Positions 38,494 to 52,100 of a stretch of DNA of 64,000 nt are shown piece after piece. Position 1 is the first letter of the stretch. Every line of letters begins with the position of its first letter. This stretch comes from Oxyruncus cristatus. Its lineage: Eukaryota; Chordata; Aves; Passeriformes; Cotingidae. The position numbers and the translations under genes are program-made. Where the stretch lies: contig VXAY01002317.1 in the NCBI GenBank assembly GCA_013399855.1, positions 2,976,088-3,040,087 on the forward strand. The letters are read 5' to 3'. Under the pieces are notes generated by a model. It saw nothing but the letters and a program-made list of their open reading frames with translations, was not told the DNA's origin and did no database searches.

Positions 38494-40039
38494 TGTTTTA
38501 CAAAGTCAAAAACATACATATTTTTTAGTCCAATGCTTCCAGATCAGATCCAGAGCAAACCAAATCATGTGCTCTTACAGAACTAATACCACTCACTTTA
38601 CCATCCCTGTTCCAAAAAATTAAGAAAACTATGGGATAGGATCCGCATCTCAGATTTGATCAGCACCATTGCATCGGTATTCAGGTTTTTTCAATGTACA
38701 GAAATGTTAGCCGCAAATCATGTCTCCGTGCAACACATCTTACTTCAAAATCAGAGCTTGAAATTACTCTTTGAAGGACAGAAAACAACCTCCCCTCTTC
38801 AACCATAGGAAGTTATCACAAGAAACAGTGGTAGCTGCTTGCAATTTCATTTGCCTTGTAAGTTTTATACATTTTATTTTTATAAAAAGGAATGTTACAG
38901 ATCAAAATCTTTAAAGAAAGAGTAGCTAAAAGACAGCAGTGCAGACTTCTCACATGTACTCTGATCCCTGTGTCCTGGAGTCAGGTAACTTGAGCCTCAC
39001 TGGAGCACTCCATTTTGGAATAGAACCATGAAACAAATCAAGACTAAATTAAAAATGTTCTACATTTAAGGAAGTTTACTGGTTCTCATTTTTAAAGCGG
39101 TCTAAATATTCAGGATTCACATTTCAAAGGGCCTCACCAAAAAGACAGATTGATACATACTTCAAAAAGAATTTAACCACCATGCAAGGAAAGTAACTCA
39201 TTTCAAGCTCTGTATTTAAAGTACCCACAATCTTTTACATAGCAACCAGCACGTAACATGTAACTTGTGACATTTATCTACATTGTGTTATCACCACCTA
39301 TTACAAAGAGCAGGCACTGAACTTTTAAAAATGTTATTACAAATCGTGAAGATTACATATTACTGAAAAGGTAGAATCCATATTCAAGACCCAAGAATTT
39401 AGCTGCTTTTTGCGATGTTATTTTATGTATATATTTATAGATGAGTCATTACACTTATTTTGGTTTTTTGGCCCATTTCCCTCAAGTTCATAACCAAAAA
39501 ATCACACTGGACCATGTAAGCAGGGGAGCATTCATGAGCTGGCATGACAGTGCAGAATCCTTGGAAGTACCCAAAACCTGAGCTGAGAAAGAGGTCAATA
39601 CTCTGGAAATAGTGCTAGGTTACCTTTTGAAATAAATATGCTCCCTTCACTCTCCTGCCCACCCGTGAGTAGTACTGTTTTTCTGCCCTTCACCCATGAG
39701 CACAATACATAGATGTGATGGACACGATATAACCAAGATGTTCCTCAACAGCATGATGATGTCTGATCAAGTCCATGAAAGTATTTCTTAAAGCACAGTG
39801 CAATTTTAGTTCAAAGCACTTCCCCCCTCATAATATCTATAAACAAATTAAGCCTATTTTTAAATCAATATTGAAAGTCAACAGTCTTGTTTTACCTGTA
39901 TCCTGAAAACAAGACTGTTTTGCCTGTTAGAAAGTACACCTACAACTGAAGATGTTTAAAACATTAGGTCTACTTGATGCTGCAGCATGGTATGGAACCT
40001 GCAGGAGTCCCAGGCTGCCAAGATCAAGTTGTCTCCAAT
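38494..40039 (-). other. HSD17B12: HSD17B12 3'UTR (inferred)
   Basis: An AT-rich, gene-free stretch between the HSD17B12 stop codon and the candidate poly(A) signals. No open frame of note and no repeat family is visible. The length is in the range expected for this gene, but the boundary is inferred. Confidence 0.5.
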
Positions 40040-40144
40040 TTACTTCTGCTTCATTTTTTTCAAATAACGTGCCCGTATTTGTTTGTTTGTTTTCATGAGG
40101 AAGTTAACAGCAGTAGATGTAGGTAGAAGAGAGAAGACCCACGC
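40040..40144 (-). CDS. HSD17B12: HSD17B12 last coding exon
   Basis: 34 codons plus TAA (40042-40040), from AWVFSLLPTSTAVNFLMKTN to ARYLKKMKQK. The first two thirds differ clearly from human (GWIISNLPSWIY). The end RARYLKKMKQK aligns with human RAHYLKKTKKN. The acceptor TTTTAG lies above 40144. Confidence 0.93.
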   Translation of the reverse strand, partial: AWVFSLLPTSTAVNFLMKTNKQIRARYLKKMKQK

Positions 40145-43100
40145 CTAAAACCAAACAAAAAGAATAAAAAAAAAAAGAAGAGCGTGAGGTCTCAGCATTT
40201 TACAGCCTATGCTAAAGACTCTTTTTCCATAATAAACACAAAGGACATTCCAGACCCTTACGTTTTCCAAGGTGACTTACCATGAGTGCATGAGGTAGGC
40301 ACCCATTGGTCCGGGACTGCAGGCCTACCGTGCTCAAGGCAGCTCTGACATATGTTTCAGGACTGGGCTTATCGAAGGTTGGGGTGCGGATTTTCGACAT
40401 TTTTGTTGCCACGTAATACGGTAGAACACTCTGCATATAGAAAAATCATGTTACGTAGAGCATGCTTTCAGATTAACTTACAGATCCATCAAGGAACTAA
40501 AGTAGTTGGAAATCAGATAACCTGATTCTAGCTTAAGCCAGCCTTATTTTCAATTCTAAGATCACAATGGGATCACAATGTAAGATCAAAGCCTTTTTTA
40601 ATCAGATAACCTGGGGGTCATGTGTGGACATAGTTCAGTGGTCTGTTGACAGTCAGCATCCTCAGCTGAAGCCCTAGAAAAAACGCTCCTACAAGTGTAT
40701 GGTTGAAAAGCTGTTTTTACAATCTGCCTTGCAAGTACAAAACTTCATTCCAGGTGTTTAACAGAAAATGCTCTACTGTTGCTTCTCTGTAGTAAACCCC
40801 CAGCGTTTGCTTGCGAAGGAGGCATAGAATCCAAGGCAGGGATTTTATAGTAACCACTCTGCAGTTTGGTACAGAGACAAACGGGAAGGCAGGAGGACTA
40901 AGAAGAAAAGAGAACACTGGGAGACTTGAAACCTTGTGTAACTCCACAGCAGGGCTCAGAGGATGGAGGACATCATCAGTACCAGAGCGGAAAACCTCGA
41001 GGACGTAAGGAAGGATGAAGAAATGGAGCACAGTTAATGGGCTTTTATAGCAAGGTTTGGAACCAAAAGAAAAAGTGACGCTGGGTCTCATAACTGCTCA
41101 TAACGGAAAAGCAAGAGGAAGGAGCATGAGTATACTATCAGTGAGGATGTTGACAGCACAAAGGCATGCCCATGGTAGGGCAAGATAGACCTAGGGGTTC
41201 CAAAACCACATTCTACCTATTCCCAGCTCATGCTACTGGAGAAAGAAAGGGAAATGCACATATACTTGTATAGTAGGAAGCAACGTTCTTTTTTCACAGT
41301 CATGGTCAACTTGTCCTCAATTTAGTCCTCTAAAAATGTAATCAAAAAAGCCCTGATCTGTAGCCACTTAGATATTAAACATACCATATCTCACAAGCTG
41401 AGAAAGGTTGGAACTTTACTAACACTTTGACAAGGACCTCCTAAGACACTGTTGGTGGCTCTACTCATGATCCAATACATCATACAACATAAGATGTTTA
41501 GTATAAGGTTAAATCTAGGTTTACAAGAGGTTCCCATTAAAGGTCACTATTGCCCATCTAGTGAGCACTGCCATTCATGTACCTTTACAGCAGATATCTG
41601 AGAAGTATGCGTTCACTTCTGCTACACTCATGGATTTCCAAATGAGAATACTATCCCAAGAATCAGTATATTTTGGCAAGCTGCAGTTTGTAAACCTGCT
41701 TCCCCATATTAGTCTCTTAAAGAACAAGAACCACACATGCTTGACCTCAGAAATATTTATTATCACGCTCTCAGCAGCATAGCACAGGAGGAAAAGGACT
41801 CCTTCAGTTCTTATTGAGTGCTTATCCATACCATAGCCATGCACACTTCAACAGGAATTTAACCACCACAAACAGGAAACAATGGTGGCTCATTTCTTCA
41901 CCTTGGAATATCAAAACCATGCCCTTCTCTCTTCAAATAGGACTTTTAAAAATATACCAACTTTTAAAAATATTCCTTTCAGATGGAAAGGAAAAACATG
42001 GAGATGTAAATTTCAGCAGTGTAAGCAGTTACCATTGCCTTTAAAGTCACCAAAAGCTACAAATGCTTAGATAAGAGAACTACTCATTCTGTTACCATAA
42101 CAGCACAGGTACCTCATTTCAGCTCCAGAATGTGAACCGCATCTGTTTTTTAGATTACACTCCTATACTGAATAAGTTTGGTGTTTTTAAAAAAATTAAA
42201 ATGTTAAGCTTTTTATTCACCACCAAATTATATCTGCAACATCCCCACACTGAGTGGCACAACAGTTATGATTTATTCTCTGCCTTCCTCTGCTCAAAAC
42301 AGACTTCAAAAGTGAACTGCATTACCCAGTTAAGCCACTGGATAGCATGAAGGGGAAAACAACTGTGCATGAGGATACTTGAAAAAGCAAGCTTATAATA
42401 GCACTACTGGATTCATCCACAGATTTCAAGGCACAGAGAAGTATAGGATTACACTCCAACATTTACCGTCTCCCAAGTGCACTCCAGAAAACAAAAAGAC
42501 AGGTATTTCATTTCAGATACATTAAATTTACCATCTTCCTATTAACTGGGCCTTATTTTAACAGATATCAAGAGATCTGTTGAATCTATTTAGTTTTCCC
42601 CCTTCTTCTTTCCCACAAGGAACTCAGACCTTCATGCACCGTATCTAAAACTGGCATAAAAGAATAAAACAAAAATTCACTGCCTAAAGCATTTCAGCCT
42701 TTTGCATTCAGAGAAATATAACTCACACTACTTGGCCAAATAACTGTCTTTATTCAGGGAAAGCCTAGCCTGCACTGCAGTACGATGAGTCTTGGTCACT
42801 TGAAACACTTGCTACTGCTTACAGTTCTGATGCTTATTAAAACTGATGTAGGATGTAAGAAGTCAGATCTCAAGTCCTGAACAGTCACATGACAGTAAGT
42901 CCAAAGTCAGAACAGCTTGTTTACACAATTTCATCACATATTTTACCTTACTTTTAAGATATTAAAAAGATCTGAACTCTCAGATGTTGCCAAAGAAGTT
43001 TCCTGCTGTTTCCTATGTGGGAAAAAGGAGAGTGGGGGACATACAGGGGAAATGGAAGAATTGCATTACCCGAAGCTGACCTCTATGGAAAGCTAAAAGG

Positions 43101-46100
43101 CAAAGCTAAAATACTTTGCAGGAAGACAATGCCATTAGACATCAGTTTGGTAACAGCACACTTTTGTGAATACCTGGAAAGAGAGCTGGGCCTGTTCAGT
43201 GAAGTAAAAAGGAAGTTGGTAGTGCCCTTTTACCTCCTTAAAGTTATTTCAATGGTACTTACAAAGACAAGAGCTAAACTCTTCTTGGTAGCACAAGATA
43301 GAATAACAAGAGCCAATCTTGGCTGCAGACTGTCAGTCTGGACACTAGGGAGAAAGCCTTTTTGCTAGGAGAGCAGTACTACACTCAGATAGGCTGTCCA
43401 GAGAGTTCACAGCAACCCTGCCCTTGAAGGTTTCCAAGATTTGGCTGTATAAAGCCATGACTATCCCACGACCTACTGTCAGCAGCAATCCCACTGCTAA
43501 TTGCAGGAGTTAAGTTAGAAAACTTTTTAGAGATCCTTTTAAATGAACATTTTCATAATTTTGTGATCTGATATTTTATGTAGTAGATACAATAAAAGGA
43601 AACAGGTAGGGTAAGTATCTACCATTACACTTTTGCTATGCATAGTAACAAAGTACAGAGAAAAAATGCCAGTAACTAACTGATGTTACAAAAGAGACTA
43701 AATTAAGTGGACCAAGCAATATTTTCAGACATATTAAAAGAGCAAAGGTTTCAGAAAGTCTGCAGAAACTTTTCCATGAGAGATCTTTCCCAAAAAGTCT
43801 TCGGAAAAGTTCTTGTAAATTTATTCTTCATTCCTTTTCTTTTGCCTCTTTTCTCCATGTAAACACACAGAATTTTAAACCATGCTAATACTGCACTGCT
43901 TCTGTAAAATTAAGTAAACCTGTCAGCCAGGAGAGTATATTTTTAATCTAAAGATGGCTACATTGCAACAAAAGCACCATATTACTATCAAAACTAAGCT
44001 TCCTCAGAAGGCAATGCTCTTGTACAAGACTGATATACTTTATGTTGAAAGTAAGAAATTGGTAAAATCACACCAGCACTTTTTTACACTTTTCACACAG
44101 TGGTACTTTGCAGGTACTGGCATGTCAAAAGTTAACTGGTTTAAATGATGATCTCAGCTGGAAGGGCAAATTTGGAATTAAAAGTGCTATGCTTTTGAAG
44201 GTCACAGAGATTAACTTTAAAAAAAAAAAAAATCTAAGAGGGATGCAGTCTTCCTAAGGGATTGAAGGAGATATATCAACTAGTCTTTACAGGAAGGTAC
44301 TTGTAATATTCATTAGTGGTTTATAGTGACTTAGGCTGAAACAAGAGAACAAGGACATGGACTGCAATAAAATTAGCATAACAAATTGAAGCCGTGACAG
44401 CTACTGATCATCAGAACCAGATAACTCAATGGCAATTCATTGTCTACATTTAGGGGATAAAGAGCAGTGCTTTTAGGAATTCAGCACCCTTAGCCAGCAC
44501 TGGAGTCACAAAAAGACAGCTTAGCACAACCTGTGAAGCTTTGTAAAGGAAAACACAACTGTAGATACAGAATGCTACATTTAATTCTTGATTTGTTTAT
44601 AATACTAAAAATGTAAGACACTGAAAACCCTTTTCCTGGTTTATCTATACTCAAAAGCTAGAAATCTTTTCTAGACCATATACATTCATACTGTGTTTAA
44701 TGCCTTTAGCTAAGCATGAGTTACTGGATTATTTACCTTTTCAGTTTCAAAGGTACTCCATAGTCTTAAACAAACAATACCTGCTCCTCTTTTTTCTTCT
44801 CTCAAATCGTTAGAGTACTATTAAGACAAAATTTGGGGAGGAGGAGACATGCACACAGAAACAAGACATCTCAAAGATGTAACACTTCTTTCTCCTGCAA
44901 GTATCTGTCCCTAAGTACTCTCACACTTAGTTATGAGCAGCCTTACCTAAGAAAACACCAGAAAATAAAGACAGAGGTTAGATACTGTACCACAAAACAC
45001 ACCCCCAAAAATTCACACCATCTCTATTGCCAGTGAAGCTATGAATTGAAGGAGCCTGTGCCTCACAGCTTGTAGGCAGACTTGAGCAGGAAAGAAGTCC
45101 TCCCAGAAGACTTCATACTATTGATGTACAAAAGAGAAATACTCTGTCAGTTCCTTCAGTCTTATTTTGAGACGGTGATCACAGATCAAGAGAAGGCCAC
45201 AGGGCAGGTAGATGAAATAGATCAGAAGAACAGCTGCCTGATAATGAAGCTAAATCTGCAAATTTTTAATGAAATTTGAAACACACTGGGGAGATAGAAA
45301 TAATATAGGAGGGTAAAAGTGAAGAGAAAGCTGTAAGGAACTTGCCACATGGTAAACACTGACCCATTGCTGGATAGTTTGAGGCTGAAGCCCTGTGAGT
45401 AGAGAAAGTAGCGAGGAGACAAAAACCACTACAAGTTACTCCAGCTTAATCCACTTCAAGGACTGAGAGCATACAAAACCACCCTATATGGGTAAACTAT
45501 ACCTGTTCAGAGTGCTATCGTTTTATGCATCCTTCATTGCTGTGCATTGGTTTAGCTAAAGGTACATCCCAGAGTGCTAGGGCACAGAATCAAGCACTCA
45601 GAGAAGTTACACTTTCAGAGCTGTACTGCAAGTTAATTTTACACTGGTAACATTATAAAGTCAAGCAGTTAGAATGCTTCCTCTCCACTGCCAACAGATC
45701 CTAAAACAAAGAGTGTTCCTTAAGATCTTTAGTATAAGGTTAAATCTAGGTTTACTAGAGGTTTCCATTAAAGGGTCAGTGACTGCATGGGAATAACTCA
45801 CCCAGCAATTGTCTTTTGTCTTAACACAATCCACCCTCAGGAACTGGGACAAGACATTTCCTGGTAATAAGTTCTTGTTTTGCTAAGTATGCTTAAAGGT
45901 GAAAAACAAACTAGCACATCAAAAAGGTAACATAGCCTTAGGCTGGAAACAACTTCCCTATAGTATTAGCCAGGAACAACAGTTGTGCTCTTAAGAGTTC
46001 AGATGGTTTTGAGAACTGCCACACACAATAGAGGAATGACAGACATGGACATAGGTTAATCCTGTTCATAAAATCCCTAAATGAATTTTAAAAATATATA

Positions 46101-49100
46101 CCATGTCTTCACAGTATACTTAAGATCTTATACCACCTTTATCAAACTTACTCTTGTTCTGGAGAGAACAGGTTTAATCAGCAACAAAAAGTTCAGTGTT
46201 TGTGGCCAAAGCTGGAAATTTCAACTTTGGAAGGAAAAACTAAGAGTATGTAAGAAGTGATACTAAAGCAAAATCCCATAAAGCTGTGAGAAACTGGTCT
46301 GGTTTGCTTTTATGCCCCATAAAAAATAATTAAAACCATGGAAAGTAAACAAACGAGGGGGGGCATGAAACACGACTCATTAGTAATATGAAAAATTAGA
46401 TCAGTATTACACACAAAGGATATTTGAGGCTTTTGTTCATTCTTCAACTATGCTTATACCTGCAGCTGATTTACTGCAGGGACTCTACTATTCTAGACTT
46501 TTGAGCTGTTACCCACGGAATATCTGTTCAAACGCACTCCATAAGTGTATTCCAGTAGATGGAATCACATAAAGATACATTCTACAGAGTTGTACGGTTT
46601 TATGGAACACATTATACATAAAGGTTCAATTAGCACCATGAGCTAAAAACCCAAACCAAAGCCACACAAAAACAAACCATGTTTTTTCTTGCTCCAAGAC
46701 CCATTGGTTTCCAAGTAAGAAAGCTGCTAATGGGATCAAAAGAAATGCTTATCCTTAATATGTGTCACACACTCATGAATAAGAGAATATGCTGATTCCT
46801 TTTTGTTACCAAGACACCAATGTTGCTGTGGTAACCACACTTACATGAAACAAATTACTCACCTGCACAATAATGCCCTTGCTCTTGTATTCTGCATGGA
46901 GGCCTTGGGAGAAGTAATCCACAAAAACCTAGAGAGAAAAGAAGGGAAACATGCCGCATGCTACACGTTAAAATGGAAACTCTAGTTTGGCCTTTTTTTG
47001 AAGCACATTTGAATTACTCTTTAGAGTTCCAGTTTTCAAAGTGAAAAACCTTAGGTTCTCAATGAAATTTTGCATATAAGAGCAACGCCATTCAAATAGA
47101 AACCCTATGTTTATGAAGTATTTTTACAGAAGAGAGGCTCAATCTAAGCAAATTTAGAAGAAAAAGGAACTAGATTTGTTACATAGAGCCTAGTTAAAAA
47201 AAAAAAGGAAAATAAGACTTTTATGTTCACATTCACATTGTTCACTAATTATGTCATCTTCTTATACTTTTCCAGAGTAATTTAAATGGGTTTCTCTTGT
47301 GCATGGTTTTTAGAACATTGTGTTCAAACACTTCGTCTTCTGCCTTTATGTTTTTAAGAATGCCACCCTATGGTGTTACTTCTTCCTAGTCCTCAAGACC
47401 ACCTCCACAGATTCTCTTTCAAACTTCTGGAAGCTTTAGAAATTACAAGACTCAAAGTTCAAAGAAAAGTCAGAGGGCTTAAAAGGTGGGTGTTAGCACC
47501 TGCCTTAAAGATGCCCTCAAAGCTCATTCAGCCGCCTCCATAACCATGCCAGGAAATATTGTCCTAAGAATCCAAGGCTACTCAGAAGTTCAAACCAGTG
47601 CAGATTTCCACTTTCTAAGTTCTTCTAAACCACCTTTCCACTTTTCCCTCCTGCAGTCCAGTGAGGCAACTATTAGGTTTTGCTATGGTTTCTTGTTTTA
47701 ATGAAACGATACAACCAACTAGGATGGAGTACCTCCAACTGAACAAACTAAGCTATCTTATCCATGCCTGAAGCTAAAATAAATACTAAATAAATTAGTT
47801 CAAGTATTTAAAAGAAGTTTCTTCATACCAGTTTCAAAACAAACAGCAAAGTTCTAGTACTGCACCTGCTTTACAGTCTTGCTTTGGTCACCATGTCACC
47901 AGTGGTTTAACAAAAGTCCTTACTGAAACCAGCACTTGAAGTTGGCAGTGCCCAGTGTTTCTCCTGTCAAGGTCATCCCACTGCACTCAGCCTACACAAG
48001 AAGCAACAGAAACATTCCCATGCCACTGGGCTATTTCTGTGGACACTCTTCTGAGCATACTCAAGATCTGAAAGAAAACTAGGTTTTGCTGGGTAGCAAA
48101 TAGATCCTTTTATTCTTCATCTTCAAGTTGCATGTACAAGCTAGAAGGAAGTTCCTTAAACCAAAAAAGCTTATCTGCTGTCCAACTACTCTTTCCTTCT
48201 CTCTTTCCCATAAGTTTGTAACGAAATTCAGCACTCAACATGAACAAGTCTGAAAGTCTAGTCTAGAGCAAGTATTCAAGTGAGCTGGCCATCATCTCAC
48301 AACAATAAGGCATGTGCATTGAAATGCAAATAGTTCAGTGCAGTCCCTGAACAAAGCTGCCAGGTCTATGTGTGATAACTGCACAGAATATACTGATGAT
48401 CTATTAAAAAGAACTATATTATGTTAATAAAAATGCTTTGATCATTCAAATTGCTAACTATTCCTCCATGACCAAAGTCCTGATATTAGGTACTGCTCCA
48501 AATACGGAGACACAGTATAAAAAGACTGTAATCTCTACTGGTTGCAAAGAGCTTGCAATAAAGAGAATGTGCATTTCATATGAGAAGAAAAAGCAACTTC
48601 CAGTATACAAATAAGCTTTGGAGTTTTTCTTCTTGAAGCATTTCTTTCAAGACAAGTTAGGTTTTCTACTTCCAGATGCTCAAGCCCCCCTAAAACCTTG
48701 AACTTAAAGAATGTTCTCTAAGTAAACATTCCCTGAATAAGCAGATAAGCATTGCATTTGAGAAAATTTCTCCTTGGATATCCAAATATCCAGTATCAAA
48801 CCCAAACACTAAAGACATGACAGGGAAGGCGGAGAAGGTATAATCATATTTCACTTCTCATTAGCATTAACACAGGTAGATAGGTAAGCCTGTCAAAAAA
48901 CAGCACTAAGATTCCTTTAGAAGTGTCTCATTTCATTGTAAACTAGGGAATTCTCCACAGGAAGGTTAAAGAGTTGGACTGCATCTGTTCCTGCTATTTA
49001 GTCAAAGTCATTGACTTAGACCTGAAGGATACCATGCTTTAAAACTGCTCTATATAGATGAGGGGGGGAAAAAAGCAACCTGGAAATTGCAGATACAGTC

Positions 49101-52100
49101 TTTCTATAGCTACATTAGGGGAGTCACTTTCATGCTTACTAATCTTGCTATGGTACAAGATGAGCAGTGCTGAGAATAGGCAGATTACTTGACCTGTAAT
49201 TTACTTTTTAAGTGGAGGGAAAGAAATATTTGAGATTCCCGTTGAAAAAAAGACTAACCAAGGCATTGTAAGGTGTATTATCACTAAAATCAGATGCTCA
49301 ATTCATTCCATAAACCTGAAGGCATCGCCACAACAAAAGCAACCATTTGTATTAAAACAAAGAACTGTCCTCTCAGGAAACAGCCACCTCAAGAAGAAAT
49401 TTTATCAGCTAAAACCATCTCAGGCTTCTAAACTTATATATCCTCTCCTTTAGTATGAATAAAATAGTGTGCATCAACTCCTTTCTGGGAATATGAAGGC
49501 GTTACTGAGACTCTAGAGAACACATAGGTCTGTTCTGATGTGAATGACACTACTGAAGGTTTCTTCATCCTGTCAAGGTTCTGCTTAGACGCTGAAACCC
49601 TGGAAGTATTTAAGGTAATTACCAGGGATGCCTGAAAAAGCTGTAGTGCCATAATGCTTTAATACCAGTGTAAATGTCTCTTGGTTCAGTTTCACCACAT
49701 ATGGTCCAGTTCCATACTGTGTACTCATACTGTCTTTACGGCATTCACTGGAGATATTTTAGGGGGATGTTTTAGAATTCCCTGTAATTATCTTTGGGTA
49801 AAAAAATAAGACTAGCTGCAAAAAGATGAAACTGTCCCAGTGACACAAAGAGAAACCAGAGCAGATGAATTTAAGATGAAATGTAGATTATAGAATCATC
49901 ACAGCATTTAGGGCGAAAAAAGGCTCAAAATCAAAAAAATAATGTGTGTTAAACTTAGTCAGTTTCATTTCTCAGCCTTCCACTAAGCTTGCTGGTACAC
50001 TAGCATCCTTTTCCATGTAAAAATGTAATGCATGAGGAAATACATAAAATAGTCATTTCCACGCCAATAAACCCTTGCACTCAGTTTTCTCTCAACCTTC
50101 CAGCTTCCTCTATTGGAAATATTCAAGATAGAAACTCTGAACTTTTAGTTCATGAAAGCACCACTAGATGGACACCAAAACATTTATTCCTGTACGTGTT
50201 GGCTTATGTTTGACACTTGATTTCAGTGTGGAAAAGAACACTTACCTTGGTTGCCGAGTAAAGAGTCAGCAGTGGAGTTGGATATATCCCAGCAGCTGAT
50301 GCGATATTCAGGATTATCCCTTTTGATCTGAAAGGAAGCAAAGATATATTATCATGAAATAAAGGAAACATAATTCGTGTATCAGAAAATTACAACAAGC
50401 CTAAAAAAAACCTTTTAGGATGCAATTCAGATTAGGATCTGTTTAAAAACCCCCAACCAAATCCTAAATTGAAATTTACTTCATGCACAGTTATAAGTAT
50501 CAAAGCAGCTGGTATAAATAGGGTACAACTTCAAGGTCAATACAGCAAGAGAATCAAAGCTATATTTATATACACACAGACACAGACACACACTGGGCTA
50601 AACTATGCAAAACCATTGAGTCAAGCTGGCACAAGTTCAAGAGAAACTTCTAAATCTTGGGATAAGGTGCAGAAATGGCAACACAGGTTGTTGTATAATT
50701 TACACTTTGATAATTCCTTTCATCTTCTAAATGTTACCTCATGATGGATCTTCAAGACAAGAAGCATCTGAATCTAGTGCTCAAATACAGAAGTGTTTTA
50801 ATAATTATGGAAGATATTCAGTGGACAAACACAGAAAGTAAGAGTTGTTTTACAGCTGTAGTACAGTAACATTGAAGGTTTTAAATAATAATATTTTGTT
50901 ACAGATACCAGAAATTAGCTACCATCTGCTCTGCCAAACAGTTCTAAAGTATATGCAGGTAGGACAGAAAGACTCCTGCATTACCCAATACAGACTGATT
51001 TGGATCATGTCTATTTCTAAGACTAGTTTAACCTATAAAACAGACATATTTAGTGCTAGGTCGAAAAATGAATTTTAAAAGCTTCATGCAAATTAGAACA
51101 ATTACACTGTTAGAAGGTGCTACGAGACAGTCCAACAGAGTGAAAGATACATCTCTGCTTCTTCCTACCCTGTTGTAAATTCAAGTTACGTTACCTGAAC
51201 ATACTAAGTATGCTGTGTGTTTAGTGCAGTGAGAACATTCATGTAGGTAGGCATCACACAGCTCAGCTCCTACAGATCTACATCTGAGTTTCTCATCATA
51301 TCTGTTCATCTAAGTATACCCTATGCCACTGCTGCCACAATGATTTAAGTAACCATCTTAAAAACAAACAGTAATTTAAGTGACCATTAAAAATTAAAAC
51401 AATATAAACACTTTGGAAATCATGGCAATAGATTCAAACCAACACGGCTTCTGCCATGATATAAGTGTGAATTACATCTGTGATTGATTTGCCTCTAGGA
51501 ATGAAATGGCAAATGTGACAGAAAAGAATAATTCCCATCATTCAGGATTTCAAACACCTTTGCCAAAGTTCATCATATTTTTCAGGAGTTCCCTGCAAGC
51601 CTTGGTTGGTGAAATAAAGTAGTAATGTGGATCAAAATACGTAGCATGGAAGACATAAGACCACAAATTAATCATGAATTTTCAAGACACCCAAAGGTTA
51701 ACTCTGGATACCAGAAGTTTTTCATATCAAGACAGGTGGTGATTGTGATATTTATTCATGAGCTCAAATGGAGATTAGCAGTGAAATGAGTATTTATGCA
51801 GTTTTTAAGAGATTTCCAGATTGGAGAATACTATAAGGAACTTTTTAAAGAGCTTAGGCTGCTATGTGAACAGACTACAGAATGGCAGATGAAAAATCAA
51901 CATTAACAGTGCATCAATAACCAGGAATGCATACTAAAGAAAATAATGTGAATTAATCATAAATCTTGCAGGTCTCCAAATCAACTACCTCCTCCATGAA
52001 AAACTTGAACAAGGAGGGGGTTTTTTTTAGTACAGCAGTCACCAAAACTAGCCAAAGAACAGGATGCTGGGAGTGGCAGGGAGAGATCCTTCACCACCAC

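Larger units (their letters stand above)
40431..46862 (-). other. HSD17B12: HSD17B12 intron with CR1 fragment and unexplained repeat
   Basis: A 6.4-kb intron. It contains a plus-strand CR1 fragment (43389-43517) and two copies of a 57-bp sequence (41491-41547 and 45722-45778). Small direct repeats are also present, such as AATCAGATAACCTG at 40511-40524 and 40600-40613. No exon of another gene was recognised. Confidence 0.75.

Noticed and set aside
43015..43368. 117-codon plus-strand open frame in an HSD17B12 intron
   Set aside because: It precedes a CR1 fragment but does not resemble the CR1 proteins or any other family. It is probably chance.
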